NCBI GenBank assembly: GCA_031082145.1
Contig: JAVHLP010000011.1
Coordinates: 1 to 64,000 of the forward strand
Source: a bacterium
GTDB lineage: Bacteria; Bacillota; Sulfobacillia; UBA995
Reading direction: 5' to 3'
DNA length: 64,000 nucleotides
A model generated the notes under the pieces. It saw nothing but the letters and a program-made list of their open reading frames with translations, was not told where the DNA came from and did no database searches. Below are positions 32,282-40,742 of the stretch, in pieces (the first letter of the stretch is position 1; each line of letters begins with the position of its first letter). The position numbers and the translations under genes were made by a program.

Positions 32282-33304
32282 CTATCGCAGGTAGATGGGA
32301 TTGGAGAAGATCCAGGGGCGGGCCCGGCCTGCCCACCGGCGATGGACCTCCACGCGGTAGACTCCGGGGCCGGCGGACGGGCACTCCAGGCGCCGTCCCC
32401 GGACCCGTACGTAGGGCCGGCCGTCCTTCAGCAGGCTGATGCCGGCTGCAGCCGGCAGGCTCACCTCGAAGCGGGCTTCTTCCCGGAGCTCGGCTCCCTG
32501 GTGGTGGACGTGCCCTCCAGCCTGGGCGGTGAAGCGGAACCCCCGCCGCGGCGGCCAGGGCCCGGCTTGGATGAAACAGCGCCCCTCGCCCATGGCCGCC
32601 AGGAGGCGGGCGGAGTCCAGACCGGCATCGCCGCTGAAGGGGCTCTCGAGCAGGACGTGCGTGCGGACGGTGCGGAACATGCGGTGGTAGGGCAACAGGC
32701 GGGTGCTGAGCACCGGCGAGCCGTGGGCATCCACCGCGCCCACACCGGGCAGGCGGCGGGAGCGGCCCAGCTCATCCCAGCGGGCCAGATCCTCGGGTTC
32801 CGGTCCGGGGACCAGGCAGTAGGGGTTCAGGATACCGCGGACCAGTGAGACCGGCCCCCGGATGCGACCCAACCACCGGGAGAAGAAGTTCCAGACCTCC
32901 AGGCCCTGGATCGGGAGATCAGTGGCGTTCCACTCGAAACTGGGGATACCCAGAAAGGGGCTACCGCGGTCGGAGGGGTGGGCGGCCAGGCCCAACCCTC
33001 CTTGCTTCTGGACCGCCTCCACGTAGACGCGGGCGTTCTCATCCGCCGGCACGGGCTGCTTCACGCCCAAGGCCAGGTAGTGGTTATGGCGGGGGGTGAT
33101 CTCCATCCCTACCAGGAGCAGCACACCGTCCCGCCAGCCCTCTCCCTCGACGTCGCGGGCGGCCAGGGTACTATGGTCGGTCAGGATCAGGAAGTCCAGC
33201 CGGCTGCGGCGGGCCGCCGCGACCAGTTCGGGCACCGTTCCCGACCCATCGGAGTAGCGGGAGTGCGCGTGCAGCACTCCCGCATACTCCCACAGGCCGG
33301 CCAT
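32282..33304 (-). CDS. CehA/McbA-like PHP-domain metal-dependent hydrolase
   Basis: A 340-residue protein with a PHP phosphoesterase domain: LHAHSRYSDGSG (H12, H14), ILTDHS, GMEITPRHNHYL and AAHPSDRG supply the metal ligands, and VGAVDAHG is the C-terminal ligand pair. The last 80 residues look beta-rich, like a carbohydrate-binding tail. CehA/McbA relatives hydrolyse phosphoesters or carbamates, but the substrate here is unknown. The ATG is two to five bases after the stop of the FBPase gene, so the genes are co-transcribed. Confidence 0.82.
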   Translation of the reverse strand: MAGLWEYAGVLHAHSRYSDGSGTVPELVAAARRSRLDFLILTDHSTLAARDVEGEGWRDGVLLLVGMEITPRHNHYLALGVKQPVPADENARVYVEAVQKQGGLGLAAHPSDRGSPFLGIPSFEWNATDLPIQGLEVWNFFSRWLGRIRGPVSLVRGILNPYCLVPGPEPEDLARWDELGRSRRLPGVGAVDAHGSPVLSTRLLPYHRMFRTVRTHVLLESPFSGDAGLDSARLLAAMGEGRCFIQAGPWPPRRGFRFTAQAGGHVHHQGAELREEARFEVSLPAAAGISLLKDGRPYVRVRGRRLECPSAGPGVYRVEVHRRWAGRARPWIFSNPIYLR

Positions 33305-33309
33305 CCTGG

Positions 33310-34404
33310 TCAGTCCACTTCCCGGAAGCGGCCCTGGAGCTTCGTCATCACCTGGGGCATGGTTGTGTACTCCATCTGCTCCAGGCCCAGGCGGTGGGGC
33401 TCAAAGGGGCCCAGCCGCCGGAGGTAGTCGGCGATCTCGTTGGCCACCTGGCGGGCCCGGTCATAGGAGGGGTCGGCGAAGAAGTCCTGGGGCCCGATGA
33501 GTTTGCCCTGGCAGAGTTGGAAGCCCAGAGCTATCACCCGGGGCGGCCCGTCGAAGCGGGTCGGGTGAGCCTGCTTGTGGCTGACCGGCATCAAGGGTCC
33601 GGAGTGCGACCCCCGCATCCACCCCGAGACCAAGTGGGGCAGGGCGAAGGGTTCGAGCGCCTCACCCACGGCGGGGAAACCGCTCTGGCAGCGGACCATG
33701 CAGACCGGGTCGTCCTTGCCGACGTACCTGCCGGCCAGCAAGTTGAGCTTCTGGGTGGAGGAAGTCGCACCGATCCACCCCGTCTCCCGGGAGAAGATCG
33801 ACTTGATGGCGAAGCGGCCGGGGGCTCCGATGAAGACCAGCAGGTCGTACATCTCCTCGGGCAGGTTGAAGTCCACCGCCTTGTGCTCCATCAGGTCATG
33901 AACCTCAAACCGGAAGCCACCGTGCAGCTTGGGGTCGATGACCAGGCCGGCGGTGTTGAACGGATCGGCAAACATCTTGAAGAGGGGGTAGTTCCAGGCG
34001 CCCGGCTCCGTCTTGTCGGCCATGAAGACGATAACCGGCTCGCTCTCCCGTTCCTCCAGTTCCATCTCCGCCACTCCCGGCCCCATTCCCTTGACGTTGC
34101 CGGAGAAGGCATCCTTGAGCAGATCCTGGCCGGCCCCGTAGAGCTTCAGCTTGCGGGCGATGCCGGTGCAGGCCACGAAGGTATCCCAGGCCAGGCGGTG
34201 AACTCCCTCGTGCTCAACCCCATGCCGGTGGGTCATGATCAGGTTGATGTCGTCTCCGACCGAGGTCACGTGGAAGTCCAGCAGAAGCTCGGACTCGGCG
34301 AGCCGCTGCCGGGCTTCGTCGAGCAAGTCGGGGTGCACCCCGCAGTGCCCGACGAAGCCGCCAACATCAGCCTTGATGGTGGAAAGCGTCAGCTTGTCAC
34401 CCAA
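33310..34404 (-). CDS. fbp: Fructose-1,6-bisphosphate aldolase/phosphatase, archaeal type
   Basis: A 364-residue class V FBPase. LTLSTIKADVGGFVGH at the N-terminus, DFHVTSVGDDINLIMTH, FMADKTEPGAWNYP, GWIGATSS and SGWMRGSHSGPLMPV match the bifunctional enzyme that both condenses triose phosphates and removes the 1-phosphate. It makes gluconeogenesis one-way and is typical of archaea and deep-branching, often autotrophic thermophiles. The TTG start has GAGGGATCGG upstream and overlaps the end of the carboxypeptidase gene by 16 bp. Confidence 0.93.
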   Translation of the reverse strand: MGDKLTLSTIKADVGGFVGHCGVHPDLLDEARQRLAESELLLDFHVTSVGDDINLIMTHRHGVEHEGVHRLAWDTFVACTGIARKLKLYGAGQDLLKDAFSGNVKGMGPGVAEMELEERESEPVIVFMADKTEPGAWNYPLFKMFADPFNTAGLVIDPKLHGGFRFEVHDLMEHKAVDFNLPEEMYDLLVFIGAPGRFAIKSIFSRETGWIGATSSTQKLNLLAGRYVGKDDPVCMVRCQSGFPAVGEALEPFALPHLVSGWMRGSHSGPLMPVSHKQAHPTRFDGPPRVIALGFQLCQGKLIGPQDFFADPSYDRARQVANEIADYLRRLGPFEPHRLGLEQMEYTTMPQVMTKLQGRFREVD

Positions 34405-35693
34405 TGCCGATCCCTCCCCAGACCGGATTGCCTACCGGCGGCCACTTCGGCGACTGCGGGGGTGGTTCCTTCCCCCGGCAGGGGCTCCAGGCGGCGGGTG
34501 AAGCGCAGCCAGAAGAAACGCAGGGTGTCGGTTGCCATCTTCCACCAGCCGCCGCGCTCAACGTCCTCCTCGGCCCGGAGGACGATCCGTCTGAGTTCCA
34601 TGCCGTCGAGGCGGATGACGGCGTCGGCCACCGCCTGGCCGCGGCGGACGGGAGCGAAGAGGTGCTCCCGGGGATGCACGTCCACTTCGACCATTCCCGC
34701 CTGGCGCCGGGGCACGGTCACCCGGGTGATGTCGTCCGGCGCCACGCGCACCCAGTTCTCCTTGCCCCGCCACACCCGGGCCAGCCCGTGCGGCTCCAGC
34801 TGCCTCCCCACGTCCAGCAGGGTGAAGTTGGCAAACCCGTAGTCCAGCAGGGTCGCCGCCTGGGCTTCGCGGGCCGCCTCGCTGGGCGCACCCAGGATGA
34901 CTGCGACCAGGCGCATCCCCTCCCGTTCGGCGGTGGCCACCAGGTGGTACCCGGCCTCGGCGATGAACCCGGTCTTGAGCCCGTCCACCCCTTCGTACCG
35001 CCAGAGTAGCCGGTTGCGGTTCTCCTGGGTGATGGGGATCCCCCCGGGGGAGAGGCCGTAGGTGACGCGGCGGGTGGAGTGGAGTTCCAGGCTCTGGGGG
35101 TGGTCGCGCAGGTACTGGACGGCCAGCCGGGCCACGTCGAGGGCGGTGGTTGCCGCTCCCGCCTCCGTCCCCGCCAGCCCGTGGGAGTCGGCAAAGCGGG
35201 TGTCGGCCAGGCCCAGCCGGGCTGCCTCGGCGTTCATGCGGGCGACGAAAGCCTCTTCCGTCCCCGCCAGCCGCTCGGCCAGGGCCACGGCGGCGTCGTT
35301 GCCGGAGGCGATGGCGATGCCTCGGAGCAGGTCGGCCACGCTAACCCGCTCGCCGACCTCGATGAACATACGACTGCCGGGGGTGCGCCAGGCGTTCTCG
35401 CTGACAATGACCAACTCGCCGGGCTCGATCTCCCCCCGGGTCAGGGCTTGCCAGGCCAGGCGCAAGGTCATGAGCTTGGCCAGGCTGGCCGGTGGGCGGC
35501 TCTCGTCGGGATCCTGGAGAGCCAGGATCTGGCCGGACACCGCCTCGGCCAGGACCGCTCCGGCCGCCTCCACCCGGGGCGCGGGCAGCAATTCGGCCAG
35601 TCCCGGCGGGGGGCCCTCGAGCGGTCGAGCCCATACCCCGGCCGCGGGTCCCAACATGAGTAGCAGCAGCCACCCGGCCGCACGGCGCCGCAG
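34389..35693 (-). CDS. dacF: D-alanyl-D-alanine carboxypeptidase (DacF/PBP5 type)
   Basis: A secreted penicillin-binding protein of about 434 residues. A signal peptide (1-22, ending VWARP) precedes the S11 peptidase domain with SLAK (S70, K73), SGN (S130-N132) and KTG (K240); a PBP5-C-like beta domain follows and a hydrophobic helix lies near residue 385 as membrane anchor. It trims D-Ala from stem peptides and controls cross-linking; in Bacillus DacF is made in the forespore. CTG 35693 is chosen because GGAGGG lies six bases upstream and a sporulation-type promoter is at 35724-35753. A GTG at 35780 would overlap the upstream stop but lacks a ribosome-binding site. Confidence 0.88.
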   Translation of the reverse strand: MRRRAAGWLLLLMLGPAAGVWARPLEGPPPGLAELLPAPRVEAAGAVLAEAVSGQILALQDPDESRPPASLAKLMTLRLAWQALTRGEIEPGELVIVSENAWRTPGSRMFIEVGERVSVADLLRGIAIASGNDAAVALAERLAGTEEAFVARMNAEAARLGLADTRFADSHGLAGTEAGAATTALDVARLAVQYLRDHPQSLELHSTRRVTYGLSPGGIPITQENRNRLLWRYEGVDGLKTGFIAEAGYHLVATAEREGMRLVAVILGAPSEAAREAQAATLLDYGFANFTLLDVGRQLEPHGLARVWRGKENWVRVAPDDITRVTVPRRQAGMVEVDVHPREHLFAPVRRGQAVADAVIRLDGMELRRIVLRAEEDVERGGWWKMATDTLRFFWLRFTRRLEPLPGEGTTPAVAEVAAGRQSGLGRDRHWVTS

Positions 35694-35723
35694 AGAAATC
35701 CCTCCCCCTGCCAGACCTGGGAG

Positions 35724-35753
35724 TATAATGCCGCCCGGGATGGGCCGGCATTC
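35724..35753 (-). promoter_or_regulatory. Candidate sigma-G/sigma-F promoter of dacF
   Basis: On the minus strand GAATG (35753-35749) and CATTATA (35730-35724) are separated by 18 bp, matching the forespore consensus GHATR / CATNMTA. Transcription would start near 35717, giving a 24-base leader that holds the GGAGGG site and the CTG start. It lies within the end of an otherwise untranslated gap. Confidence 0.5.
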
Positions 35754-35776
35754 GGGGCCGGTGGCCCCCCCGGGCC

Positions 35777-36856
35777 TCACCGGGCCGGCGGCGGGAGTTG
35801 CAGCGCGGCCAGCAGCCGTTCAAGGTCGCAGTGGTGCTCGAAGTTGCCCCGGGCCAGGGCGATCCCCTGGGCGTCGGCGGGCTTGATCCTCCGTGAGACC
35901 TCCTGCAACTTGGACAGGGCGGTGTAGGTGTCGTAGTGGACCAGGATGATGGGGACTCCCTTGTCCCCCGCCCGGGAGATGACCCTGACGTCGGGGTACA
36001 GCCCACCGGTCAGGATCAGGGCGGAGGTGCTGGTCTCCAGCGCGGCCAGGGCGATGTCGGCCCGATCGCCCCCGGTGATCACCACCTTGTTGGTGCCCCG
36101 CCTGAGGTAGCTCAGCGCGCTCTCGACGGTCATGGCACCAACCAGCACATCCTCTACCAGGCGATCGAGATGCTCCTCGCCGACCAGGATCTCCCCGCCC
36201 AGCACGTCGTAGTACTCGGATACGGTGGGGACGGCCACCTCCAGGTGCTTGGGGATGACCCCCAGGACGGGAAAGCCCCGGGCCTCCATAATCGGTGCGT
36301 AGATCCCCTTCACCTTGTCCAGCAGGGTCCGCGGAACGTTGTTGAAGACCGTCCCCAGGATCCCCATCTCCCTGGCCCGCAGATGCTCGTTGAAGAGCAA
36401 GGTGGTGTCCAGGCTGAAGTCGTTCTCCACCCGGGCCACGAAGAGGCCGGGGGCCGCCAGTTCACGGCACAGGCTGACCGTATCCAGGTTCAGGCTCATC
36501 ATGATGTGCGGGGAGGCTCCCTCCAGCACCACCACGTCCGCCTTGCGGGCGACCCGGCCGAAAGCCTCCAGGACGGCCTGCCGGTCCGCCTCCGGCCGCT
36601 CGTACTTCTGCAGGTAGTGAGGACTGGTGAGGAGGACCGAGATGCCTTCGACCGGTTCCGCCATGCCGAGCACTGCCCGCATCAGGGTGGCGTCGTCGTC
36701 AACGGCCGGACGGGCCAGGCCACCCGGGTTCCACATCGGCTTCAAGAAGGCCACCCGGTACCCCCGGTCCTTGAGGGAGAGGGCCAGCCCCAGGCAGACG
36801 GCCGTCTTGCCGCTGCCGAAGCCCCCCATGACGCAAATCGCTTTCACCGGCTTCAC
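35777..36856 (-). CDS. BioD-like P-loop / DRTGG domain protein (phosphotransacetylase family N-terminus)
   Basis: A 359-residue protein. The N-terminal P-loop domain (GGFGSGKTAVCLGLA at 11-25, VVVLEGASPH near 108) resembles dethiobiotin synthetase/CobB folds, and residues about 215-325 form a DRTGG domain (VGAMTVESALSYL, VVITGGDRADIALAAL). This is the same pairing found at the N-terminus of long phosphotransacetylases but without the catalytic Pta domain. Its start is only seven bases after the stop of the ADP-forming acyl-CoA synthetase gene, so it probably regulates or supports that enzyme. Confidence 0.82.
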   Translation of the reverse strand: MKPVKAICVMGGFGSGKTAVCLGLALSLKDRGYRVAFLKPMWNPGGLARPAVDDDATLMRAVLGMAEPVEGISVLLTSPHYLQKYERPEADRQAVLEAFGRVARKADVVVLEGASPHIMMSLNLDTVSLCRELAAPGLFVARVENDFSLDTTLLFNEHLRAREMGILGTVFNNVPRTLLDKVKGIYAPIMEARGFPVLGVIPKHLEVAVPTVSEYYDVLGGEILVGEEHLDRLVEDVLVGAMTVESALSYLRRGTNKVVITGGDRADIALAALETSTSALILTGGLYPDVRVISRAGDKGVPIILVHYDTYTALSKLQEVSRRIKPADAQGIALARGNFEHHCDLERLLAALQLPPPAR

Positions 36857-36863
36857 CTCGTCT

Positions 36864-38996
36864 CTACTCGCTCAGGGTGATCTTCACGTCCAGGGCACAA
36901 ACCCCTTCCCCTCGCTCGTAGGCGAAGAGGGGGTTGACATCCAGCTCGGCGATTTCGGGGAAATCCAGTACCAGCGCGGCGACCCGGCCCAGGGTATCGA
37001 TCACTGCGTCCACGTCGGCCGGACGCTTGCCACGGTAACCCTTGAGGAGCGCGAAGGCCTTGGTGTCGGCCAGCATCGCCTCAATCTCGCCCCAGGTCAA
37101 GCCCCGGGCCAACCGGAAGCTGACATCCCGGAACAGGTTGACGTAGATGCCGCCCAGGCCGAACATTAGGAGCGGTCCGAAATGGACGTCCCGGCTCATG
37201 CCCACGATCAACTCGGTGCCGGGAGGCATCATCTTCTGCACCTCCACCCCGTAGATGGAAGCGCGGGGGAGGTGACGCTGGGTGTCCTCCACGATCTCGA
37301 AGAAGGCTTGCATGGTCTCTTTCGGGCTCTTGATCCCCAGCCGGACACCGCCGAAGTCCGTCTTGTGCAGGATCTGCGGTGACGCCACCTTGAGGGCAAC
37401 CGGGTAGCCCAGTTGCTTGGCCAGGACCACCGCCTCCTCGGGGCCCCGGGCCAGCCCGGAGGGGACCACGGCCACGCCGTAGGCTCGCATGACCTCCATG
37501 GTCTCATCGGCGAGCAGTACCACCCGCCGATCCTCCCGGGCCCGGTCCAGGGCGGCGGCCGCCCGCCCGCGGTCCACTCCCTTCACCGTGAGCGGGTGGT
37601 GCGCTTCCCGATCCCGCTCCCGGAACCCGCGGTAGCGGGCCAGGCCGGAGAGCGCGGTGACGGCCCGCTCGGGGAAGCTGAAGCAGGGCACGCCCGCCGC
37701 CACCAGCTCCCGCGAGGCCTCGGCAACGTTCTCGCCGCCCAGGAAGGCGGCGACGACCGGCTTGGCCGGGTGCTCACGGCGCCGGGCCACGATGGCGCGG
37801 GCGACCAGCGCCGGGTTGATCACCGCGGGCCGGGTCAACAGGCAGACCACGCTGTCCACCCCGGGATCGGCCAGCACGTGGGACAGGGCGAAGTCGTAGC
37901 GGCGGTCGTCGGCGTCGCCGATGACGTCAACGGGGTTGTAGAAGCTGGCCGTGGGCGGCAAACCCTGACGCAAGGCCTCGACCGTCTCCCGGGCCAGTTC
38001 GGCCATCTTCAGGCCCCGAGCCTCGACGGCATCGGTGGCGATGATGCCGGGACCGCCGGAGTTGGTCACGATGCCGACCCGGTCCCCGACCGGCAGTGGC
38101 TGGGTGGTGAAGGCGATGGCCAGGTCAAACAGTTCCTCCATGGTGCGGGCCCGCAGCACACCGGCCTGGCTGAACGCCACCTCATAGGCCAGATCGCTTC
38201 CCGCCAGGGCGCCGGTGTGGGAAGAGGCCGCCCTGGCCCCGGCCTGGCTGGAACCTGATTTCAGGATCACCACCGGGGTCCGGGCCCCCACCTGTCGCGC
38301 CGTCTCCAGGAAGGCTTCCCCGTCCACCACATCCTCGATGTAGCAGAGGATCACCTTGGAGTAGGTATCGAGGGCGGCGTCGCGGATGAAGTCGGTCTCA
38401 GTGAGGTCGGCCTTGTTGCCCAGGCTCACGAACTTCGAGAAACCCAGGCCCACCGAGAGGCTCCAGTCCAGGATGGCGGCGCATACGGCGCCGCTCTGGG
38501 ACAGGAAAGCGATGTCCCCCTTCAGCGGAAAACCGGCGGCGAAGGAGGCGTTCAGGGGAGTATGGGTGTCCATGAGCCCCAGGCAGTTGGGGCCCAGCAT
38601 CCGCATGCCGTGGCGCCTGACGGTGGCCAGGAGTTCCTTCTCCCGGGCCAGTCCTTCACGGCCGATCTCCTTGTAGCCGGCGGTGATCACCACCAGCGAC
38701 TTGACCCCTTGACATCCGCATTCCTCGGCCACCGCAGCGACGGCGGCGGCCGGCACGGCGATCACCGCCAGGTCCACCGGCCCCGGGCAATCGGCCAGGC
38801 TGGCGTAGCACCGGCGGCCCAGGATCTCGTCCTCGTTGGGGTTGATCGGGTAGAGCTCTCCCCCGTAGCCGGAGTCGATGACGTTCCTCAGGATAGAGTA
38901 GCCTATCTTGCCCTCCTTGCGCGAAGCTCCCACTATCGCTACCGCCGAGGGGGCAAACAGACCCTTGAGGGGGGTTGGCTGGTCTGCTTGGGCCAT
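36864..38996 (-). CDS. acdA: ADP-forming acetyl-CoA/acyl-CoA synthetase (Acd), fused alpha-beta
   Basis: A 710-residue fusion of both Acd subunits: CoA-binding (SAVAIVGASRKEGKIGYS), succinyl-CoA-ligase-like domains with the phospho-His in SSHTGALAGSD (H260), then an ATP-grasp half from about residue 480 (GYPVALKVASPQILHKTDFG). It converts acyl-CoA, ADP and phosphate to the free acid, CoA and ATP, an energy-conserving step in acid-producing anaerobes. ATG 38996 is used here; GTG 39017 overlaps the upstream stop as GTGA and is possible. A DRTGG protein follows directly. Confidence 0.93.
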   Translation of the reverse strand: MAQADQPTPLKGLFAPSAVAIVGASRKEGKIGYSILRNVIDSGYGGELYPINPNEDEILGRRCYASLADCPGPVDLAVIAVPAAAVAAVAEECGCQGVKSLVVITAGYKEIGREGLAREKELLATVRRHGMRMLGPNCLGLMDTHTPLNASFAAGFPLKGDIAFLSQSGAVCAAILDWSLSVGLGFSKFVSLGNKADLTETDFIRDAALDTYSKVILCYIEDVVDGEAFLETARQVGARTPVVILKSGSSQAGARAASSHTGALAGSDLAYEVAFSQAGVLRARTMEELFDLAIAFTTQPLPVGDRVGIVTNSGGPGIIATDAVEARGLKMAELARETVEALRQGLPPTASFYNPVDVIGDADDRRYDFALSHVLADPGVDSVVCLLTRPAVINPALVARAIVARRREHPAKPVVAAFLGGENVAEASRELVAAGVPCFSFPERAVTALSGLARYRGFRERDREAHHPLTVKGVDRGRAAAALDRAREDRRVVLLADETMEVMRAYGVAVVPSGLARGPEEAVVLAKQLGYPVALKVASPQILHKTDFGGVRLGIKSPKETMQAFFEIVEDTQRHLPRASIYGVEVQKMMPPGTELIVGMSRDVHFGPLLMFGLGGIYVNLFRDVSFRLARGLTWGEIEAMLADTKAFALLKGYRGKRPADVDAVIDTLGRVAALVLDFPEIAELDVNPLFAYERGEGVCALDVKITLSE

Positions 38997-39013
38997 GAGC
39001 ACCTGTTCTCTCC

Positions 39014-39907
39014 TCACTGACCGGAATCGGCCGGCCCAGGGGCGAGCACCTTCAGCCGGCCGGGCAATAACTCGAAGCTCGCCGGAGTCTCCCCCACCAC
39101 GTCCCCGTCCAGGTGTACCAGCAAGGGAACATCGGCGGTGACCGCCACCCGGCGGGCGCGATAGGCGTGCACCAGCGGGTGCTCGGCCACCCTGCCCAGG
39201 ATCAGCAGCGAGAACAGGGCGGCGATCTCGGCCAGGTTGGCCTCTTCCACCAGGTACACGTCGAACCGGCCGTCGGCCGGGTCGGCCCGGCGGGCGAAGC
39301 GTACGCCCTTCCCGTAGTAACCCCCGTTCCCGATCAGGGCCAGCATCCCCTGCAAGGTCTGAGCCGTGTCATCCAGGGTCACCGTCAGCCGCGAGGGGTG
39401 GAAGCCCGGCAGCGACCGCAGGGCGGCCGCCGCGTAACCGGGCAGTCCGGGCGGGTACGGCCCCAGCCGGTACTCCTGGGTGATGCGGGCGTCCAGTCCC
39501 ACCCCGGCGACGTTCAGGAACAACCCCAGCGGCGAGCTCCCGACGTCGACCGGCCGGGGGACGCCGCGGGCCGCCACGCGGCAGGCCCTTTCCAGGTCCG
39601 CTGGCAAACCCAGTGACTGGGCGGTGCCGTTGCCGGTGCCGGCGGGGATGATGGCCAGCGAGGCCCCGGTTCCGGCGAGGCCCCGGGCCACCTCCCGCAC
39701 CGTCCCATCACCGCCCATCGCCACCACCGTCGCGTACCCGCTCGCCGCCTTGTCGCGAGCCAGTCCCGCCAAGCCCGGCAGACCGTCATGGCGGACCAGG
39801 TCGAAGCGGAACCCTTCCCTGACCAGGCGGCCCCGGGCCTCGGGCCATAGCCGGCCCGCCCGGCCGGAGCCGGATGACGGGTTCAGTACGACCAGGCCCT
39901 CCCTCAA
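39014..39907 (-). CDS. Diacylglycerol/lipid kinase family protein
   Basis: A 297-residue DAGK_cat kinase: VLNPSSGSGRAG near the start, VAMGGDGTVREVARGL (active-site GGDGT), IIPAGTGNG, and a beta-rich C-terminal lobe with FDVYLVEEAN and LVHLDGDVVGETP. It phosphorylates a lipid hydroxyl or, in related enzymes, a sphingoid-like base. The TTG start at 39907 has GAGGA upstream and overlaps the stop of the PcrB gene in TTGA (39904-39907); the longer frame runs antisense to nothing useful and is rejected. Coupling to PcrB suggests a common glycerolipid substrate. Confidence 0.87.
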   Translation of the reverse strand: MREGLVVLNPSSGSGRAGRLWPEARGRLVREGFRFDLVRHDGLPGLAGLARDKAASGYATVVAMGGDGTVREVARGLAGTGASLAIIPAGTGNGTAQSLGLPADLERACRVAARGVPRPVDVGSSPLGLFLNVAGVGLDARITQEYRLGPYPPGLPGYAAAALRSLPGFHPSRLTVTLDDTAQTLQGMLALIGNGGYYGKGVRFARRADPADGRFDVYLVEEANLAEIAALFSLLILGRVAEHPLVHAYRARRVAVTADVPLLVHLDGDVVGETPASFELLPGRLKVLAPGPADSGQ

Positions 39908-40632
39908 GGCGGTGTCCTCGCCGGGGTTGACCGGACGGCAGCCACCACCTGGGCCAGGAGGCGGGGATCGCCTTCGTAGACGAGGTTCCCAACCACGACG
40001 GTGTCGGCCAGGGCGGCCATCTCCCGCGCGCGTGCCGGGGAGTCGATGCCGCCACCGTAAAAGAGCCGGGCCCGCCCGAGGATCGCCCCCACCGCCCGGA
40101 CCACCCGGGGATCGCCATAGCAGCCACTGTACTCGAGATAGAGGACGGGCAGGCCTAGGAGTTCCTCGGCGCAACGCGCGTAAGCCACCACTTCCTCCGC
40201 CGACAGGCCGGCGGTGGCGGCGGTGAGCTGGGCCACCGCGGAGGCCGGGTTGAGGATCACGTACCCCTCGGCGACGACGAGGTCCCAGAGCTCCCGGGTC
40301 CACTCACCAACGGCTCTGACCGCCTGCTGGTGGGCTCCGACTATCCAGAAAGGATCGCCGGCGTTGAGAACCACCGGCACCAGGTAGAGGTCGGCCCCCG
40401 GAACCAGCGCGGAGAAGGAGGACACCTCGATGGCCACCGGCAGGCCCTGGCCCGCGACGCGCCGGAGCAGGGACTGGACCCGCGCCGAGGTGATGCCCTG
40501 GGTTCCCCCCAGCACCAGGGCGTCGGTCCCGCTGCCCAGCACCGCCTCCAACCGCCGGTCGTCCAGCAGCCGGTCGGGGTCCAGCTTGGTGAGGTGTCGC
40601 CAGTTGCCCAAGCGCTGCCGCCAGGTCTCCAC
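39904..40632 (-). CDS. pcrB: Heptaprenylglyceryl phosphate synthase (PcrB / GGGP synthase family)
   Basis: A 242-residue TIM barrel of the GGGP synthase family: HLTKLDPD near residue 13, ALVLGGTQGI, YLVPVVLNAGDP, ILNPASAVA, LYLEYSG and the phosphate-binding YGGGI. In Bacillus PcrB couples heptaprenyl diphosphate to glycerol-1-phosphate to make an archaeal-style ether lipid. The GTG start has GGGAGAAG before it, and a promoter (TTTACT-17-TATAAT) lies at 40697-40669. It heads a two-gene unit with the lipid kinase. Confidence 0.88.
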   Translation of the reverse strand: METWRQRLGNWRHLTKLDPDRLLDDRRLEAVLGSGTDALVLGGTQGITSARVQSLLRRVAGQGLPVAIEVSSFSALVPGADLYLVPVVLNAGDPFWIVGAHQQAVRAVGEWTRELWDLVVAEGYVILNPASAVAQLTAATAGLSAEEVVAYARCAEELLGLPVLYLEYSGCYGDPRVVRAVGAILGRARLFYGGGIDSPARAREMAALADTVVVGNLVYEGDPRLLAQVVAAVRSTPARTPP

Positions 40633-40668
40633 CGTCTTCTCCCGTCCCGGCCGGGCTCAGCCGATATG

Positions 40669-40697
40669 ATTATAGGCCGCGCCGGGAGGCAAGTAAA
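40669..40697 (-). promoter_or_regulatory. Promoter of the pcrB-lipid kinase operon
   Basis: On the minus strand TTTACT (40697-40692) and a perfect TATAAT (40674-40669) are spaced by 17 bp, 37 bp upstream of the pcrB start codon. It separates this operon from the AAA ATPase operon that ends at 40743. Confidence 0.65.
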
Positions 40698-40742
40698 GGC
40701 GACGGGAGAAGCCGCAATGGTCCGACTTCCCGCGGGGGCCCG

